The position numbers and the translations under genes were made by a program. This document shows, piece by piece, positions 33,875 through 45,512 of a stretch of DNA of 64,000 nt (its first letter is position 1; every line of letters begins with the position of its first letter). Location: the NCBI GenBank assembly GCA_020744225.1, contig JAGMWG010000016.1, positions 310,001 through 374,000 on the forward strand. Reading direction: 5' to 3'. Source of the stretch: Paraphoma chrysanthemicola. Its lineage: Eukaryota > Ascomycota > Dothideomycetes > Pleosporales > Phaeosphaeriaceae. The notes below the pieces were generated by a model. It was not told where the DNA came from, did no database searches, and saw nothing but the letters and a program-made list of their open reading frames with translations.

Positions 33875-36800
33875 ATGGCCTCATTCTCTTTCGCGCGTCC
33901 GGCGCAGCCAACGGCATCTCAGGTATGTCCCATTCGAGCTTGATGTAGCTCTATGATACCCGATCCTGACATCTGCAGTCCAATCATGGCGCGCTATCCT
34001 TTGGTACCTCACGAAGCGCAAACGGCGCGGGCTCGAACGACCCTCTTCAACCCCTGCGCACAATGGCCGACCGAGTCGGAAAGGAAGTGGAGAAGTTCGC
34101 GGAGCGGGTCGACCACTGGCATACCCACGGCAATGAGAGCGATCGCGCAAAGTACCAGACAACAGTCAAGATGATTGGCAAGTTCAGGGACGTTGCGGAA
34201 ACACAGGTGAAGGAATTAAAGAGGGCGCATGCTGCCGAGCACAAACGAGAACAAGAGCGCAGTACTCGAAGGCGCATACAAGACATGGCAGAGGCGCCCG
34301 ATGCGAACGCGACGAGTACGTTCGGGCATACAGCCAAGTCCTCGGTCCTATCATTCGATGCGAAGGAGGACTCCAAATCTCTACAAAACCTCCAGCAGTG
34401 GCAGGCAGAGCTGGCGACATGGGAACTCGTGCGCATTATCATCGATCGACATTATCATGAGCCTGGAACAGACGTGGCCGCCGAGAAACAGACGCGATTA
34501 TCCAAGGTTGGCGGAAACAAGCGATACAGCCCAAACAATGAGATCTGGGACCGGTTCTTGGTTGAGGATGATCAAGCGAAAGAGAAGGCTGTGATTCTGC
34601 GGTGGCTCGAGCAGACCGCACGGAATGACAGAAGCGACATTGGGTCTATTTCCGCACAGCTCGAGTCACAATCTGGAAAGGGCGAGCTCATCTGGACAAA
34701 CGGTTGGCTGGACACAAAGAGCAAGATCAAGCAGGCGAAGCGGCTGGAGGGATCAGACCAGCCTCTACAGCCCGATAGCATAACCATTAAGAGTGCAGAC
34801 CGGACTCAGAATCTCGTCACACAGCTGGATCCTGATGCTCCCACAAGACAGAAACGTGTGCTCGAGAAGCAAGACGAGTTCTTTGAGCGTGCCTTATGGA
34901 TGGAGTGCTACGAGATGTTGCGTCGTGGGACGCCATGGAACAATATATGCGAGTGGGCACAAGACAGGAACGAGGCGTGGCGTGGTGTCAGCGTAGGAGC
35001 CGCGTACGAGGCGCACCCTGATGGAGGTCCGAATGTCGCCGGTCCAACCGTGGGCTACCTGTTCCGTCGCATGTGCTTTTATGCTGCAAGAGGCGCGCGG
35101 ATACCATACGAAGGTGCCGTTTATGGTCTACTCAGCGGCGACCTGAAGCAGGTCCAAATCGCATGCCACACCTGGGACGACCACCTCCATGCCCACTACA
35201 ACGCGCTTCTGCTGTCAAGGTTCGATCGGTACCTGCAGCAGAACTATCCTGACCGAGTCAATGCAAACCTAGCCCAGAAGTTCGTGTTCCAGGATGCTGC
35301 CGCCAACATTGGAGACTGGGACACCGCCTCAAGAAAAGTTGTCGTTCTGCTGAAGCAGCAGAAGTCGATAGCAAGCGAGGCAACAAACCCGATCAAACTC
35401 ATTCAGGGCGCGCTCATTGGCAGGACAATGGACGATCTAGTGCTCAAGGTTGGAACGGCTATCGCGGACCTGCTGGTAAAGGACGAGCGGCCGGTCAACC
35501 TGATACTGCACCCAGACTCTTCTACGACCGATCCAGGGCCAAGACCCGTAGGCGACGAACGTGTGTACACTGCTGAGCAATATTACCAGACTCTTGCAAG
35601 CGACCCCCACGCATTCCGAATCCTGGTACATATTTTCATCGCGTTCAAGACAGGGTTCCACGAGTTCGGCACCACTGACATGTCTCGTTGGGTTGCAATC
35701 GACAACCTGATCGCGGCATATATCGAGTTTCTTCGCGTCTCGCAGCGGATCCAGTTGATACCTCTATACGCAGCACAATTGCTGGCAGAGCGTGCCGCGC
35801 ACTGTCTCGCGCGTGTGTTACCAGACATCAAGAACTCCGAGGAGCAGCGGCGATGTGTCGCTCTTCTTGAGCAATACAGAATCGACGTTGTGGAGGTCGT
35901 AGCACAAAGCTTTACCTTCGCTTTCGATAACAGCGGCTTCACATACTTCGACCCCGAAGGCGCCACACGAATCACAAAACCAATCACGCGCTTCAAGATT
36001 CTGGAGAAGGTTGCCGGCGAATCTGCATTGTGGCCGGGCTACAAAGTACAGCGAGAATTCGAAGGAGAGGCCATAGAGCCAAAGGAGGAGGCGATCATTG
36101 AAGCCCTGCAGTGGTACCATTATGTTGGCAACGACTACAGGCAGACCTTTGATCATCTGTGCAATGCACTCACCATTTTCCTGCGTAAGTCGAATCCCAC
36201 TCGTTGCGAAGTTTCACTAACGAACTGCAGTCAATGGCCGCCTCGGTGCCGCAGAAAAGGTCGTCAACGATCTCAGCGTCGAAGCTCTCTCGCTATCACG
36301 CACAGAAGCCCTCTGCGGCTACCCCTTTGATTTCACCCAACCCGGCTCGGAAGAGCAAGATGAAGCCACGCTCCACGACCACCGCAAAGCCCTCTCGCCG
36401 GCTGCCCTCCGCACCGCCATCCCCTTTGACTCCCTCCCCACTGCCGAAAAGCACGCTGCCATCGTCCACCGCCTGCGCGAAAAAAGTTCCAGCTACTACG
36501 ATCTGCAGCAAATCGTGCGCATCCTTGTCCTCTTCCGCGAATGGCGGCACGAAGAAGACATCATTGTCCAATTCCGCAACGACCAATCTCGCGTCCCCGC
36601 CAGCACCGCAGACGCCTCGACCAAGAGAAAGGCAGACATGTCGCACATCAAAGACTTGCTCGAAACCATTGAAGCAATCTTCTCAGCCCTCATTACTAGC
36701 ATCACATCCGCCATCCAAGCCAATCCCATCCTCGAAACCAGCGAAGATTCATGGCGTCTTAAACTCGCTTTCATTCCGGAAATCGTACTCGGGTACCTGT

Positions 36801-37084
36801 CCATCCTACACACTGCAGCCTTCTTCGTAAAGCGCGATTCCGCCGTCAGTTCGGCAGTCAAAGCCATGGAGATTGCGAATCTCGTCGCTGACGAAGAGAA
36901 CGAGTGGTTGCAGCACGTGTTTTTGGAAACGGGCCGCATGAGTGAATTGGTTGATGCGTTGGCAAGCGTGAGTAAGGCTGTGTTGAGACTGGGCGAACAT
37001 GAGCCGAGGAAGAAGGTGGCTAAGAGGGGAGGTAGGGGTGAGACGTTGCGGATTTGGGACTTGGGGGTTGGGAATAGGGGATAG
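33875..37084 (+). CDS. NUP84: Nucleoporin Nup84/Nup107
   Basis: Three exons, 33875..33922, 33979..36184 and 36231..37084, 1035 aa. It is a scaffold member of the Y-shaped Nup84 complex of the nuclear pore. Exon 1 (MASFSFARPAQPTASQ) and the first part of exon 2 form a disordered leader; an internal ATG at 34063 is not the start because the upstream 44 codons are open, spliced in phase and coding-like. The rest is all-helical: WELVRIIIDRHYHE, FFERALWMECYEMLRRGTPW, YEGAVYGLLSGDLKQVQIAC, WDDHLHAHYNALLLSRFDRY, and in exon 3 DLQQIVRILVLFREWRHEED. These are the Nup107 family blocks. The last intron joins IFL to LNGRLGAAEKV. Confidence 0.93.
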
Positions 37085-37595
37085 ATCCGAGAGACAAGGG
37101 TGATGAGCACGTGGGTGAATAGGAAAGAGGTGTGTAAAGATAAGTCAAGAAATCTGAAGGGCGTTGGAGCATATGCATTGAAAGCAATGGATAGAAATTC
37201 TCATGCTTTACTACTTTGAAATTTGATCTTGGTTTTGATGCAACGAACGACGTCTCATAGCGATCCGACCGCGCCCGTCTTTCTTTCTTGCTAACCTTCT
37301 GAACCTTTGATCCAAATAAGAACAACACAACGCCCAAAAAGATGCCCCTCTTTTTTGCTCACCGAATGGGTCCATAAAAAAACGCCTAGTTCCCATGCAA
37401 GAACATGCTTCGCTCAACGCATCGACTTAATCAAAGACTTTGACGCAACCAAAAAAGACTTGGACAAAATAAAAAAGGAGGGCTTGGCAGCCTCGGTATG
37501 CATATATGCAAACAACAACAACAGACAACAATAAAGTCTCCAAACCATACAGACTCACCGTACGTGCCCAAATCCAAGAAATGATGTTTCAGGGC
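37085..37595. other. Intergenic, convergent 3' ends
   Basis: Between convergent NUP84 and the 512-aa gene. Several A runs (around 37370-37480) and short frames only. Nothing recognised. Confidence 0.5.
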
Positions 37596-39134
37596 TTAGA
37601 AATCCACACTCCACCTCAATCGCACATCTCTTCCCTCGTCTTCGCCGTTTCTGCCCACTCTATCAAAAGGTACTCTCTCCCTCTCCTCACCATTTCCCGT
37701 CCAGCTTCTCTTCATGCCGAATCCATCTTCCAGCAACGACTGTTTCTGTCTTAATATCCTTGCTTCGTCGCCATCCTGCGGTGGAAGACGAATCTTGGCT
37801 TCGACCAGGGGTGCGGAGACGAAGCGGGATTTGAGCAGATCGCGCGGTGAGACGAGGTCTTGGAGACAGTTTAGAGAGGAAATGTCTGAGGAGCTGAGGG
37901 TTGTGCGGGGCCGCGAGAAGTAGGGTGTTGAGGTTGTGGTTGTGGTTGTGGTGTAGGTGAATTCGCGGCGATCATGGGTAGACTCTGATTTCGGAGGGTG
38001 AGTGTTCTCGTCGCTTGTACTCCGGGCGTAGAAGGCGGCATTATCGAGTTCATTGGCACCGGATCCGCTTGAAATTATGGTCGATAAGGCTGGGCGGCTT
38101 TCGCGCACGCGAATCACTTTAAGATCGGAGTTGTTTGCTGAGTGAGGCGCTGAACTAGATTTTGATATCGCGTCGCCGTGATCGCCAATGGAGCGATGTG
38201 TACTGACGGTATCTGATCGCGACAGTGCGGTATCGCGGCGCTTCTTGCGGCGCGAGCTGCTCGCTGACGGCGGTCGGAGCTGCGGTGTCCTGCTTCTGTC
38301 ATGGCGTTGTCCAGATACTAGGTTGCTGTAAGAGCTGTTTCGTGAGATGGAGGGCATCTCGGGAGTCTGTCCTCGCTCGAGCTTATGCATGACTTGTTTC
38401 GTGCTCAGTTGCCGCTGCAGACTCAATTCTATTCGACTGCTTGCGCCGCTTCCACTCCGGCTCCTGTTCGATGCTCGCTCTTTGCCGGCCATAACACTAG
38501 CTTTTGGCGGCGGTTGGAGCATCCATCGATTGTCGGCGGGGTCAGGGGACGGCAGACTGACGACTGGCGGGTGGAGGTCGTTGACGGGGGGTGCGCGGAC
38601 AGAGTAATAGCTTGCTGATCTCGACGTCCCAGGTCGCTTCAGATGGAACCCAGCCACGCCCACAGACGACCCCGAGGGTAATTGCTGTATAGGGATAGGC
38701 GGGTCGTCTATGCCCCACAAGTCCTCATCCTCCCTCTGATAGCGCTTGCGATTCCAGTTGTCATCGTCGACGGTATCGTCGCTCAGGCGCAGTCCGTCTC
38801 GGTGGTCGCCGTCCAGACTGCTACTGCCCTTGCTAAGCGCGGAGCTTTGGGTGCCTGCGGTCGTGATGGCGCGTGTGCTGCCCGTGTTCGTTCTGCGCGC
38901 TCGCCGTGGCGGTGGCCCAGGGCCCATTCTCATCTCCTCTTCCCAGTACGGGTTGGTGCCCGTGGCAGGCGGGTGATGGTACGTGTCCGGGTCCTCCAAT
39001 TGAAGCTTCGCCTTGACCTTCTTCGCGACCTTTGCAGCTCTCCGTCTCTTTCTGCCATCGCTGTAGCCGGTGCACGGGGCGCATGAGGCGTAGTGGAAGA
39101 CAGCACTCTGCACGCCTCGAAGGAACCATGACAT
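37596..39134 (-). CDS. Uncharacterised fungal protein, 512 aa, conserved Cys-rich N-terminus
   Basis: Single exon, 512 aa. Function not recognised. The first 35 residues look conserved and ordered: MSWFLRGVQSAVFHYASCAP, CTGYSDGRKRRRAAKVAKKV, with two Cys close together and a strong basic stretch that could be a nuclear signal or membrane-binding site. GTNPYWEEEMRMGPGPPPRR follows. The remaining 400 residues are Ser/Arg/Pro-rich, probably disordered and phosphorylated, with a run of eight Thr encoded by a GTTGTG-type repeat near 37935 and an ordered-looking segment LVSPRDLLKSRFVSAPLVEA near the C-terminus. The start is the first ATG and precedes the conserved block. Confidence 0.75.
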   Translation of the reverse strand: MSWFLRGVQSAVFHYASCAPCTGYSDGRKRRRAAKVAKKVKAKLQLEDPDTYHHPPATGTNPYWEEEMRMGPGPPPRRARRTNTGSTRAITTAGTQSSALSKGSSSLDGDHRDGLRLSDDTVDDDNWNRKRYQREDEDLWGIDDPPIPIQQLPSGSSVGVAGFHLKRPGTSRSASYYSVRAPPVNDLHPPVVSLPSPDPADNRWMLQPPPKASVMAGKERASNRSRSGSGASSRIELSLQRQLSTKQVMHKLERGQTPEMPSISRNSSYSNLVSGQRHDRSRTPQLRPPSASSSRRKKRRDTALSRSDTVSTHRSIGDHGDAISKSSSAPHSANNSDLKVIRVRESRPALSTIISSGSGANELDNAAFYARSTSDENTHPPKSESTHDRREFTYTTTTTTTSTPYFSRPRTTLSSSDISSLNCLQDLVSPRDLLKSRFVSAPLVEAKIRLPPQDGDEARILRQKQSLLEDGFGMKRSWTGNGEERERVPFDRVGRNGEDEGRDVRLRWSVDF

Positions 39135-40476
39135 GGTGCGCAGGAAGCCACGCGACCAATGCCGAGGCGCGGAGTGTGTCTGCGACTATCCAGGGTGCGT
39201 GGTTATGTGTGCGGGGCTTGCAGTGCGGTGTGCGATAGTGGATGCTGGTGGAGAGGGTGCCGGTCAGGACGATGGTGGGCACAGAAGCACTCGGTCGGCG
39301 AAGCAATGTCGAGAGTCATTGCCGTTCCGCGTCTAGAGACGGCGTGGGTGGTGGAAGGGAGGGTGGAAGGGGGTGAAGTGCGGCGGGCGAGATCGACCTG
39401 TTTGGAGGAAGCGACCGTCGACGGTTGCCGGCCGTGTTGTCCGAAGATGACGATAGTCTCAAGAACCACAAGCCACGCTTTCCCAGTAGTCGAGTTGGCG
39501 ACGGTCTCGGCCCTCGTTATATCGCGCAGAGATTCTCCGCCCTCCCAGACACTGCGCAAAAGATAAAGTGGCCGCTGTGCCGCCGACGTTTGGAGTATCG
39601 TGGATTGATGGAGCAGCAATCACCTCCAAAGGACATGCGCTGCGTGATCGTCCACCAATACTTCCCTCTTGGTTCCTGCAGCCGCGGCCACTGCCCTGTC
39701 CGACTGAGCTACAACACGTTGCGAAACACTGGACTCTTCTACTGTTCTTCTAGCGCGCCGTGATCCGTCTCAAACGCCTGACCATGAGACGCAGAGCCGA
39801 CAACGCAGCCTGCTGCACATCACAATTGAGGGCTCGTGTTGGTTTTATCACCTTCTGTTCGAAGGCATCCAAGCGACGGCCCTGCACCAAGCCCAGAACT
39901 GCGGCACGGTAGACCATCCTGGCCATGTTATGCATGTGTTGGCATTGGCGTGCAGACGGCTAGCGGGGCAAGGCTGCTGTTTGACTGTTTGAGGCTAGCA
40001 ATCGATAGCACGGGGCAGACGCCAACAGACACCCATGCATGTAGACCTTACGAAGAAGAACAGTGCACAATCACTTGAACTAGAACACAAGATGGACACA
40101 ATTAATGAAGTTCAATCTCAACGGTAAAACATGTCAATGGTATATTGCTGTAAACTGCACCCATAACTCCTATCATGTCATCATGCGTTTCCCACCGCCT
40201 CATCCTGCCCTGCATTGCGTTGCGCGGAGTAGAAGAAGGCAATGCAGAGCAGCGGCACCACAGGGAGGAAGACTACAAAGCCGGCCGTGATGAGGATATA
40301 CACCATGAAACGCCGCACTCGAGCCATGCTAGGACCCAACGCCATATACATGCAGCCAAAACAAATGCTTGCTGTCATCGCTATTCGTACCAACGAGGTG
40401 GAAGTCGCTGCTTGCAGCCTGAAAAGTCGCGTCAACCCTGTCTCCTTGGTATTAAAATCGCGACGAGGTCAAGCTC
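39135..40476. other. Long intergenic region
   Basis: 1.3 kb between two minus-strand genes: promoter of the 512-aa gene and 3' UTR of the Bud3-like gene. Short frames on both strands show no domain. A tRNA D-arm-like string near 39705 was checked and rejected. Confidence 0.5.
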
Positions 40477-43400
40477 TCACTCCCTAATCTGTGCCTTGAT
40501 CCCCGCTACCTCTCGCTTCAGTCTTGCATTTTCTTTCCGTAGTCTTGCGGCCTCTTCTTCGCTGGCCTTGAGTCGTCGCTGCACTTCTTCGTCGGCCTTG
40601 CCCTTGCGTGCACTACTCGTCACCTTCTCAAGCTCCTCATTGAACCTTGCATAGAGTGCTTCATTCTCGGCATTCATGTCGCGGTACAACTGGTCCAGAT
40701 GTTTGGCTCGGGCTTCAGAGACTTGCAGAGACGTGCTGACGTCTTGCGCAATCGATGCTGACCGCGTCGAGAGGGCCTCCAAAGTCGTCTTGAGATGCCG
40801 CTCCAGCGAAGCTACGCGCGACTCTAATGAGCCCGACTTAGTGGGACTGGATATCGTAGGCGGTGCCGAACTCTGCGTGGTCAGACGAGGAATGCTTCTA
40901 GCATTCAGCTCGTGCCCAATAGCGCTGAGCTCGTTCTGCAAGTCCGAGGATGCGCTATCGATGTCACGCTGCTGGTTCTGTAGACGCTCGCGCAGTTTTT
41001 GAGGCGACTGCATGCGAAGCCTCTTCGGCGGGCTTGCAGGAATCGTTGCGCTTTTGGTTGGGCTACGGTTTGGAGGTAACTTCACCGTGTTCCCTGACGT
41101 GGGTCTCTCTGATAGACCGGTACTGCTTGACGATTTGAGACTGGGAATGCCCGAGACAGACCCACCACGCTCACTCCGCCTCTTCGCGGAGCTATATGAC
41201 TTGATCGTGACTTCATCCTTCGCATTTGCAGGAACAGACTTTGGACGCATGCTGCCTGCTCGATCCAAGACATTGCCCGGCGAATTCTCCTTTCGCATGG
41301 GCGAGCCTAGGCGCGTCGGCGTCGGTATGGCTGATGTGTGTTTGGTTGGTGACTGAGTTGTTCGGGTTGGAGTCCGCGGCTCAGCGCTCGATTGTCGATT
41401 CTCGCGTGCTACAGAGTCTGGCCTACGAGGTGTCTGTGAAGACCACGTGGGTACATCGTTAGCGTCTTGCAACGTCTTGAGATCACTCAACGAAGAGCGA
41501 CGCTTTTTGCGGGGAGGCCCAACGGTGGGCGGTACCTCTCCGATTGTTCCAAGAGCACCCAGGAAAGACCGTCCACTGCCAGTGACGCTTCCGTTCTCGA
41601 AATTGAATGCACCCAGTACGGTCGGACGATCGCGAGACGAGGGACGCTTGGGAGATATGCGTCCAGCATCTGTGGAATTCGAACGGCCAAGCGAAGCGAT
41701 TCCAGCTTTGGAGACACTGGAAGGTTGGCTATCGGTCCCGTGACTGTTCTTGCTAAGAGATCGCCACAAAGAACCGACCTTCGACTCGCTCTCAGACTTG
41801 CTGTTCTCCCTAGTCAAAGTCCCGAAACCAAAGCGCTTCCTCAACGACGTATTCGAATTTATGGAGCCCGCAGCAGTAGATCGGCCCTTGGAGTCGACAG
41901 ATCCATAGTTGGGGGTGCTGAAACCTGGTGTCTGAACTGGAAATAGGGCTTCGATGTCTAGGACTAAGCGATCCATCAGAGAGATGAAGTCATTCGCATT
42001 CCCCGCGGGTACAAGCATTTCTGCAAACGCTGCTGTCAAAACGCCGCGATCACCGTCATTGCAGGTTCCATCGAGAAGCTCAGCAAGCAGCTGGATGATG
42101 GCGCGCAGTGCTCGCTGATTCTGTGGTGTGAACTCGTTGATTGTGGAGCGGAAGAATTCCTCAAACTCCCCAGGGTACATGCTGTCGGATCTCATTTGTA
42201 GCGATACGAATGTAGCGTGTGAAAGGACAGGGCCCATCCTCTCCTTCCATGCAATGTTGATGAACTTTTCGAAAACGGCGAAGAGAACGTCGACGGATGA
42301 CTGGGCGGCAAGATCGAGATTCGAAGGATTCTCGAGGATGGAATTGTAGAGCTCATTCACCATAAGCTCATCTGCAACGTTTCTTGCGCGGACAGACCGG
42401 CCGACGATATTGCCTTTGCGAGCATGTAAAGCTAAGGTAAGGTTGGCGAGTGATTCTTCCAGTCGGGCGAGCGAGTCGGTGGGAGGTGTTACGTTGAAGG
42501 CTGCATTCTTGTTCGATGATGTGGGGCGAGAATTGTCGCCGTCTCGACTGTAAGGACGAGACAAACCAGATTGCATTGGCGGAGCCATTCTGGGGATGTC
42601 TCCTAGGGTCTGAGGGTTTCGTTGGAGCTTCCTTGTGCCTCCCTGGCCCACACTGCCGCCGAATAGACTCGATAGCATCTTGACTGGAGAATGTGGTCGG
42701 CTCTTTGTTTCCTGGTCCTCTTCAATCTCGGTGAATTGAGTGCACAGAGACTTGAGGACCTGCTGGTTTCGCATGAGATATGCTTCAATTAGAACAGGGT
42801 TTTTGATGCTGTTCCGAAGCTGCAGATAATTCGCAAGTCGTTTCGAAAGTACAGGTAGGAATTCGAGGCCTGTTAATTTGTCTCGGGCGGTGAAGCCGTT
42901 TGCGCCGTTGGTGTCTAAAAGGAAGAAGCCGTCATCAAGGACAGTCAGGGCGATAGTAAGTTCGATACCGTGTTGTCCTACTTGCGATGGATGAGAGTGT
43001 TGATCCGGATTTATGAGAATCTGAATCTTAGCAGGCGCCTTGCGGCCATCGACCTTCTCGTCGCCCAGATGCTCCGACACGGAAGAGAACAAACTGAGGT
43101 CACCAGTCAAACTGCGCACTTCCCATTTCGGTGTTTCTCGTTCAGTCTCGGGAAAACGGCCTTCAACGCGAGCTTTGGTCATCTCCTCCACAATCTTCTG
43201 GCCCTTGCCCTCGTAGAGACCTTGCAAATAGAACATCCGAATGCCCATGGTCTGGCGGTCGCGGCTACGTGGTCTGCCAGGCTGATTTGTTAGAGGCATG
43301 GGCGAAAGTAGCTGCAGGATGCTACCCTCTGAATGCTCGCTTATGAAGACATCGCAAAGATCCAGCTGCTGGTGGAAGACAAGCTCTGCGGATCCACTGA

Positions 43401-45051
43401 ATGTTTCCGAGAATTTGGGATTGTCCAGGTCAGTAAGCAAACTACGAGCATTGGTAGTACTGCTTCCAGACTTGCGCAGCAGAACCAAGAAGTCCGTGAA
43501 CAGAACAAAGATGCCTGATGCTGCCAATGGTCCAGTAAGATCTCCATGATATGGCGGTGGTAGCTCGACATAGTCAACTGCGGTGATAAGTCGTCCTCTT
43601 GGATTGAAGGCCTGTGGCCACCCAGTGACCATCTTGCGCAAACGGTCGAACACTCGAATCTGCTGCGCCGAGGGTCCCTCCCGTGAGCAAATGTCTGCAA
43701 TAATGTCTCTGGCCTTCAAGAAGGTCTTGATAGCAGGATGCCTCACTGGCAGCTGCTTGATGATGTTGTCAATGTACAGATTGTAGCGAGGCAACCGCTG
43801 CACAGGCTCAATGAGCAGGGAGGTCAGTCGCTGTTCGCCCGTCTGGTACACTCTTTTTGAGAAGCTGGATGTAGTATCCTTCGTATAGGCCTTCAGCAGC
43901 TGCGAAAATTCGCCGTGTGCTGCCATGTAGTCTGTATAGCAGTCGCTGAACTGCGGAAACCATTCGACAAGCGTTTTCGCGAGCGCAGCAGCACCAGTAA
44001 CATCGACGGGGTCCTTTTGGCCTCGCAGAGGAGCTATGAAGACTTCATCGGTTGCCTTCTCGATGTCCTCGATCGCCTCGTTCTCCGTCTCGTCTAAGAC
44101 ATTGCGTATTGCTTCGAAGAATTGTGTGTTTATTGTTAGAATTTTGTCGAGACTGGGAGGGAACAGGCCCTGTAGTGCCTGCTCGGTCGGGCTGGTGCTG
44201 GTTGTGGACTTCTGCCTTGCCTTGTCCCGAAACTCGATGGCCACGTTGTTCACCAAATCATACACCTTGCTGACGTAGCTCTCTTCGGTGTCCAGCAGCT
44301 CATTCATTTCGCGCCGGAGGCTTTCCTTCTGTTTCCGAGAGAAGGACTGTGATCGATTGAGTGCGGTCGGCTTGGAGGGTGCTCGGCGGAGCTTGGAGGT
44401 GGGAAGGAAGGCTGTCTCGCCGAACAGCTTCACAACAGGCGCATACTGGCCGTACTTTTGCTCGAGTAGATCGTCTTCGGATTCATCGAAGTTGGCGGAT
44501 TCTCGGGTCTCTGGCTTCTGGATGGCGCCTTGCGGTAGAACCACATCCAAGTCTACCCACGACAAGGTCTGCTCGCCCAGTGCGTGGCGGACGTCTACTA
44601 TGATGTCGGCAACATTTTCGACCTTGACCATCTTCGCTGCAACAATAGCCGCATGTGACTCTGAGAACAGCTTGGGCGCCGAGGGCAGATTGGCGACGGC
44701 GCCATGTCGCTTCTCCCAAACATTCTTGACTTCGACGGGCAGTTCCGCGAAGTACTTGCAGAGGCTGAAGGCGAGGCCTCTACATATCTCGTCTCCCTGC
44801 TCTTCCCGCGGGAGGCATGTGACGGCGCTGTAGAAGGTGGCCGTGGGCGAGATAATTAGGCGGGCAAAGTTCTGGAGGCCCGCGGGGGTGTAGACGTGGG
44901 CCTGGATGCGCGAATGCGTGGCCTGGGTGGAAGTCGCGGTGGGGCCGTAGAAGATGAGTACGGGCGAGTTGGACAGCAGCTCGTCCGTCGCATAGAAGAG
45001 CGACAAGTCATCGGGAGAGAGCGCAGCGGGCTCGGGGATGATGACGACCAT
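40477..45051 (-). CDS. bud3: Bud3-like Rho guanine nucleotide exchange factor
   Basis: Single exon, 1524 aa. The DH (RhoGEF) domain spans residues about 245-460: KESLRREMNELLDTEESYVS at its first helix, GLFPPSLDKILTINTQFFEA, and the signature EPVQRLPRYNLYIDNIIKQL. A PH-like part follows (about 480-700, with GIFVLFTDFLVLLRKSG). The N-terminal 240 residues and the LFPPSLDKI block resemble Bud3, which in filamentous ascomycetes is a Rho4 activator at septation sites; length also fits. Residues about 885-1035 are helical and recall the C-terminal half of a RhoGAP. Residues 1035-1380 are Ser/Pro-rich; the last 130 are a coiled coil (SEARAKHLDQLYRDMNAENE, VQRRLKASEEEAARLRKE). The DH domain is certain; the Bud3 name is from remembered similarity. 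Confidence 0.85.
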   Translation of the reverse strand: MVVIIPEPAALSPDDLSLFYATDELLSNSPVLIFYGPTATSTQATHSRIQAHVYTPAGLQNFARLIISPTATFYSAVTCLPREEQGDEICRGLAFSLCKYFAELPVEVKNVWEKRHGAVANLPSAPKLFSESHAAIVAAKMVKVENVADIIVDVRHALGEQTLSWVDLDVVLPQGAIQKPETRESANFDESEDDLLEQKYGQYAPVVKLFGETAFLPTSKLRRAPSKPTALNRSQSFSRKQKESLRREMNELLDTEESYVSKVYDLVNNVAIEFRDKARQKSTTSTSPTEQALQGLFPPSLDKILTINTQFFEAIRNVLDETENEAIEDIEKATDEVFIAPLRGQKDPVDVTGAAALAKTLVEWFPQFSDCYTDYMAAHGEFSQLLKAYTKDTTSSFSKRVYQTGEQRLTSLLIEPVQRLPRYNLYIDNIIKQLPVRHPAIKTFLKARDIIADICSREGPSAQQIRVFDRLRKMVTGWPQAFNPRGRLITAVDYVELPPPYHGDLTGPLAASGIFVLFTDFLVLLRKSGSSTTNARSLLTDLDNPKFSETFSGSAELVFHQQLDLCDVFISEHSEGSILQLLSPMPLTNQPGRPRSRDRQTMGIRMFYLQGLYEGKGQKIVEEMTKARVEGRFPETERETPKWEVRSLTGDLSLFSSVSEHLGDEKVDGRKAPAKIQILINPDQHSHPSQVGQHGIELTIALTVLDDGFFLLDTNGANGFTARDKLTGLEFLPVLSKRLANYLQLRNSIKNPVLIEAYLMRNQQVLKSLCTQFTEIEEDQETKSRPHSPVKMLSSLFGGSVGQGGTRKLQRNPQTLGDIPRMAPPMQSGLSRPYSRDGDNSRPTSSNKNAAFNVTPPTDSLARLEESLANLTLALHARKGNIVGRSVRARNVADELMVNELYNSILENPSNLDLAAQSSVDVLFAVFEKFINIAWKERMGPVLSHATFVSLQMRSDSMYPGEFEEFFRSTINEFTPQNQRALRAIIQLLAELLDGTCNDGDRGVLTAAFAEMLVPAGNANDFISLMDRLVLDIEALFPVQTPGFSTPNYGSVDSKGRSTAAGSINSNTSLRKRFGFGTLTRENSKSESESKVGSLWRSLSKNSHGTDSQPSSVSKAGIASLGRSNSTDAGRISPKRPSSRDRPTVLGAFNFENGSVTGSGRSFLGALGTIGEVPPTVGPPRKKRRSSLSDLKTLQDANDVPTWSSQTPRRPDSVARENRQSSAEPRTPTRTTQSPTKHTSAIPTPTRLGSPMRKENSPGNVLDRAGSMRPKSVPANAKDEVTIKSYSSAKRRSERGGSVSGIPSLKSSSSTGLSERPTSGNTVKLPPNRSPTKSATIPASPPKRLRMQSPQKLRERLQNQQRDIDSASSDLQNELSAIGHELNARSIPRLTTQSSAPPTISSPTKSGSLESRVASLERHLKTTLEALSTRSASIAQDVSTSLQVSEARAKHLDQLYRDMNAENEALYARFNEELEKVTSSARKGKADEEVQRRLKASEEEAARLRKENARLKREVAGIKAQIRE

Positions 45052-45512
45052 GGTGCCAATTGCGCAGAAGCGAGTGACGAATTGGGCAGCAGTCGTTAAA
45101 GAGCGTGGTTAGGAGAGCATTCGAGTGCGCGCGGGCATTGCGGTGCTGCGGCAATGTTGTGTCGCTGTTGATGTTGGCTGCGCGTCGGGCGTTGTTTGGG
45201 GCAGGTAAACACTGGACCGTCGTAGCTGCCTCTGAAACAAGGTCATCCGCATGCCCAGATGCCGGCAGGCGCTGCTCAACGAAAGTGGGACACGGCGGAA
45301 CGATAGCGCTGGGGTTCCCGGAAAGTCAGCTGGGCAGGATGACGCGTTATTATTTTGGTCTGCCCTTGCATTAGGTCCGTCTTGCGCAGTGGTGCTCGTC
45401 GCGTCGTGAGTGTACACGGCCGCAGATCAAAATCACTTGACCCCACAAACAAACAGAACCACACTCGCGTGTGTATTCAAGCCCCTCACCCCTCCCCGAC
45501 AAGGCCCAGACC
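45052..45512. promoter_or_regulatory. Divergent promoter region, bud3 / DCC1
   Basis: 461-bp gap between divergent starts, so it should hold both promoters. No specific element was recognised. Confidence 0.5.

Noticed and set aside
34063..36330. NUP84 starting at the ATG at 34063
   Set aside because: The upstream 44 codons are open and joined by a good intron to a first exon with ATG at 33875.
37930..37960. GTTGTG microsatellite
   Set aside because: It is inside the 512-aa gene and only encodes a Thr run.
39650..39740. tRNA-like D-arm on the minus strand (TAGCTCAGTCGGACAGGGC)
   Set aside because: The D-stem can pair, but no anticodon stem or T-arm (GGTTCRA) follows at the right distance and the acceptor stem does not close.
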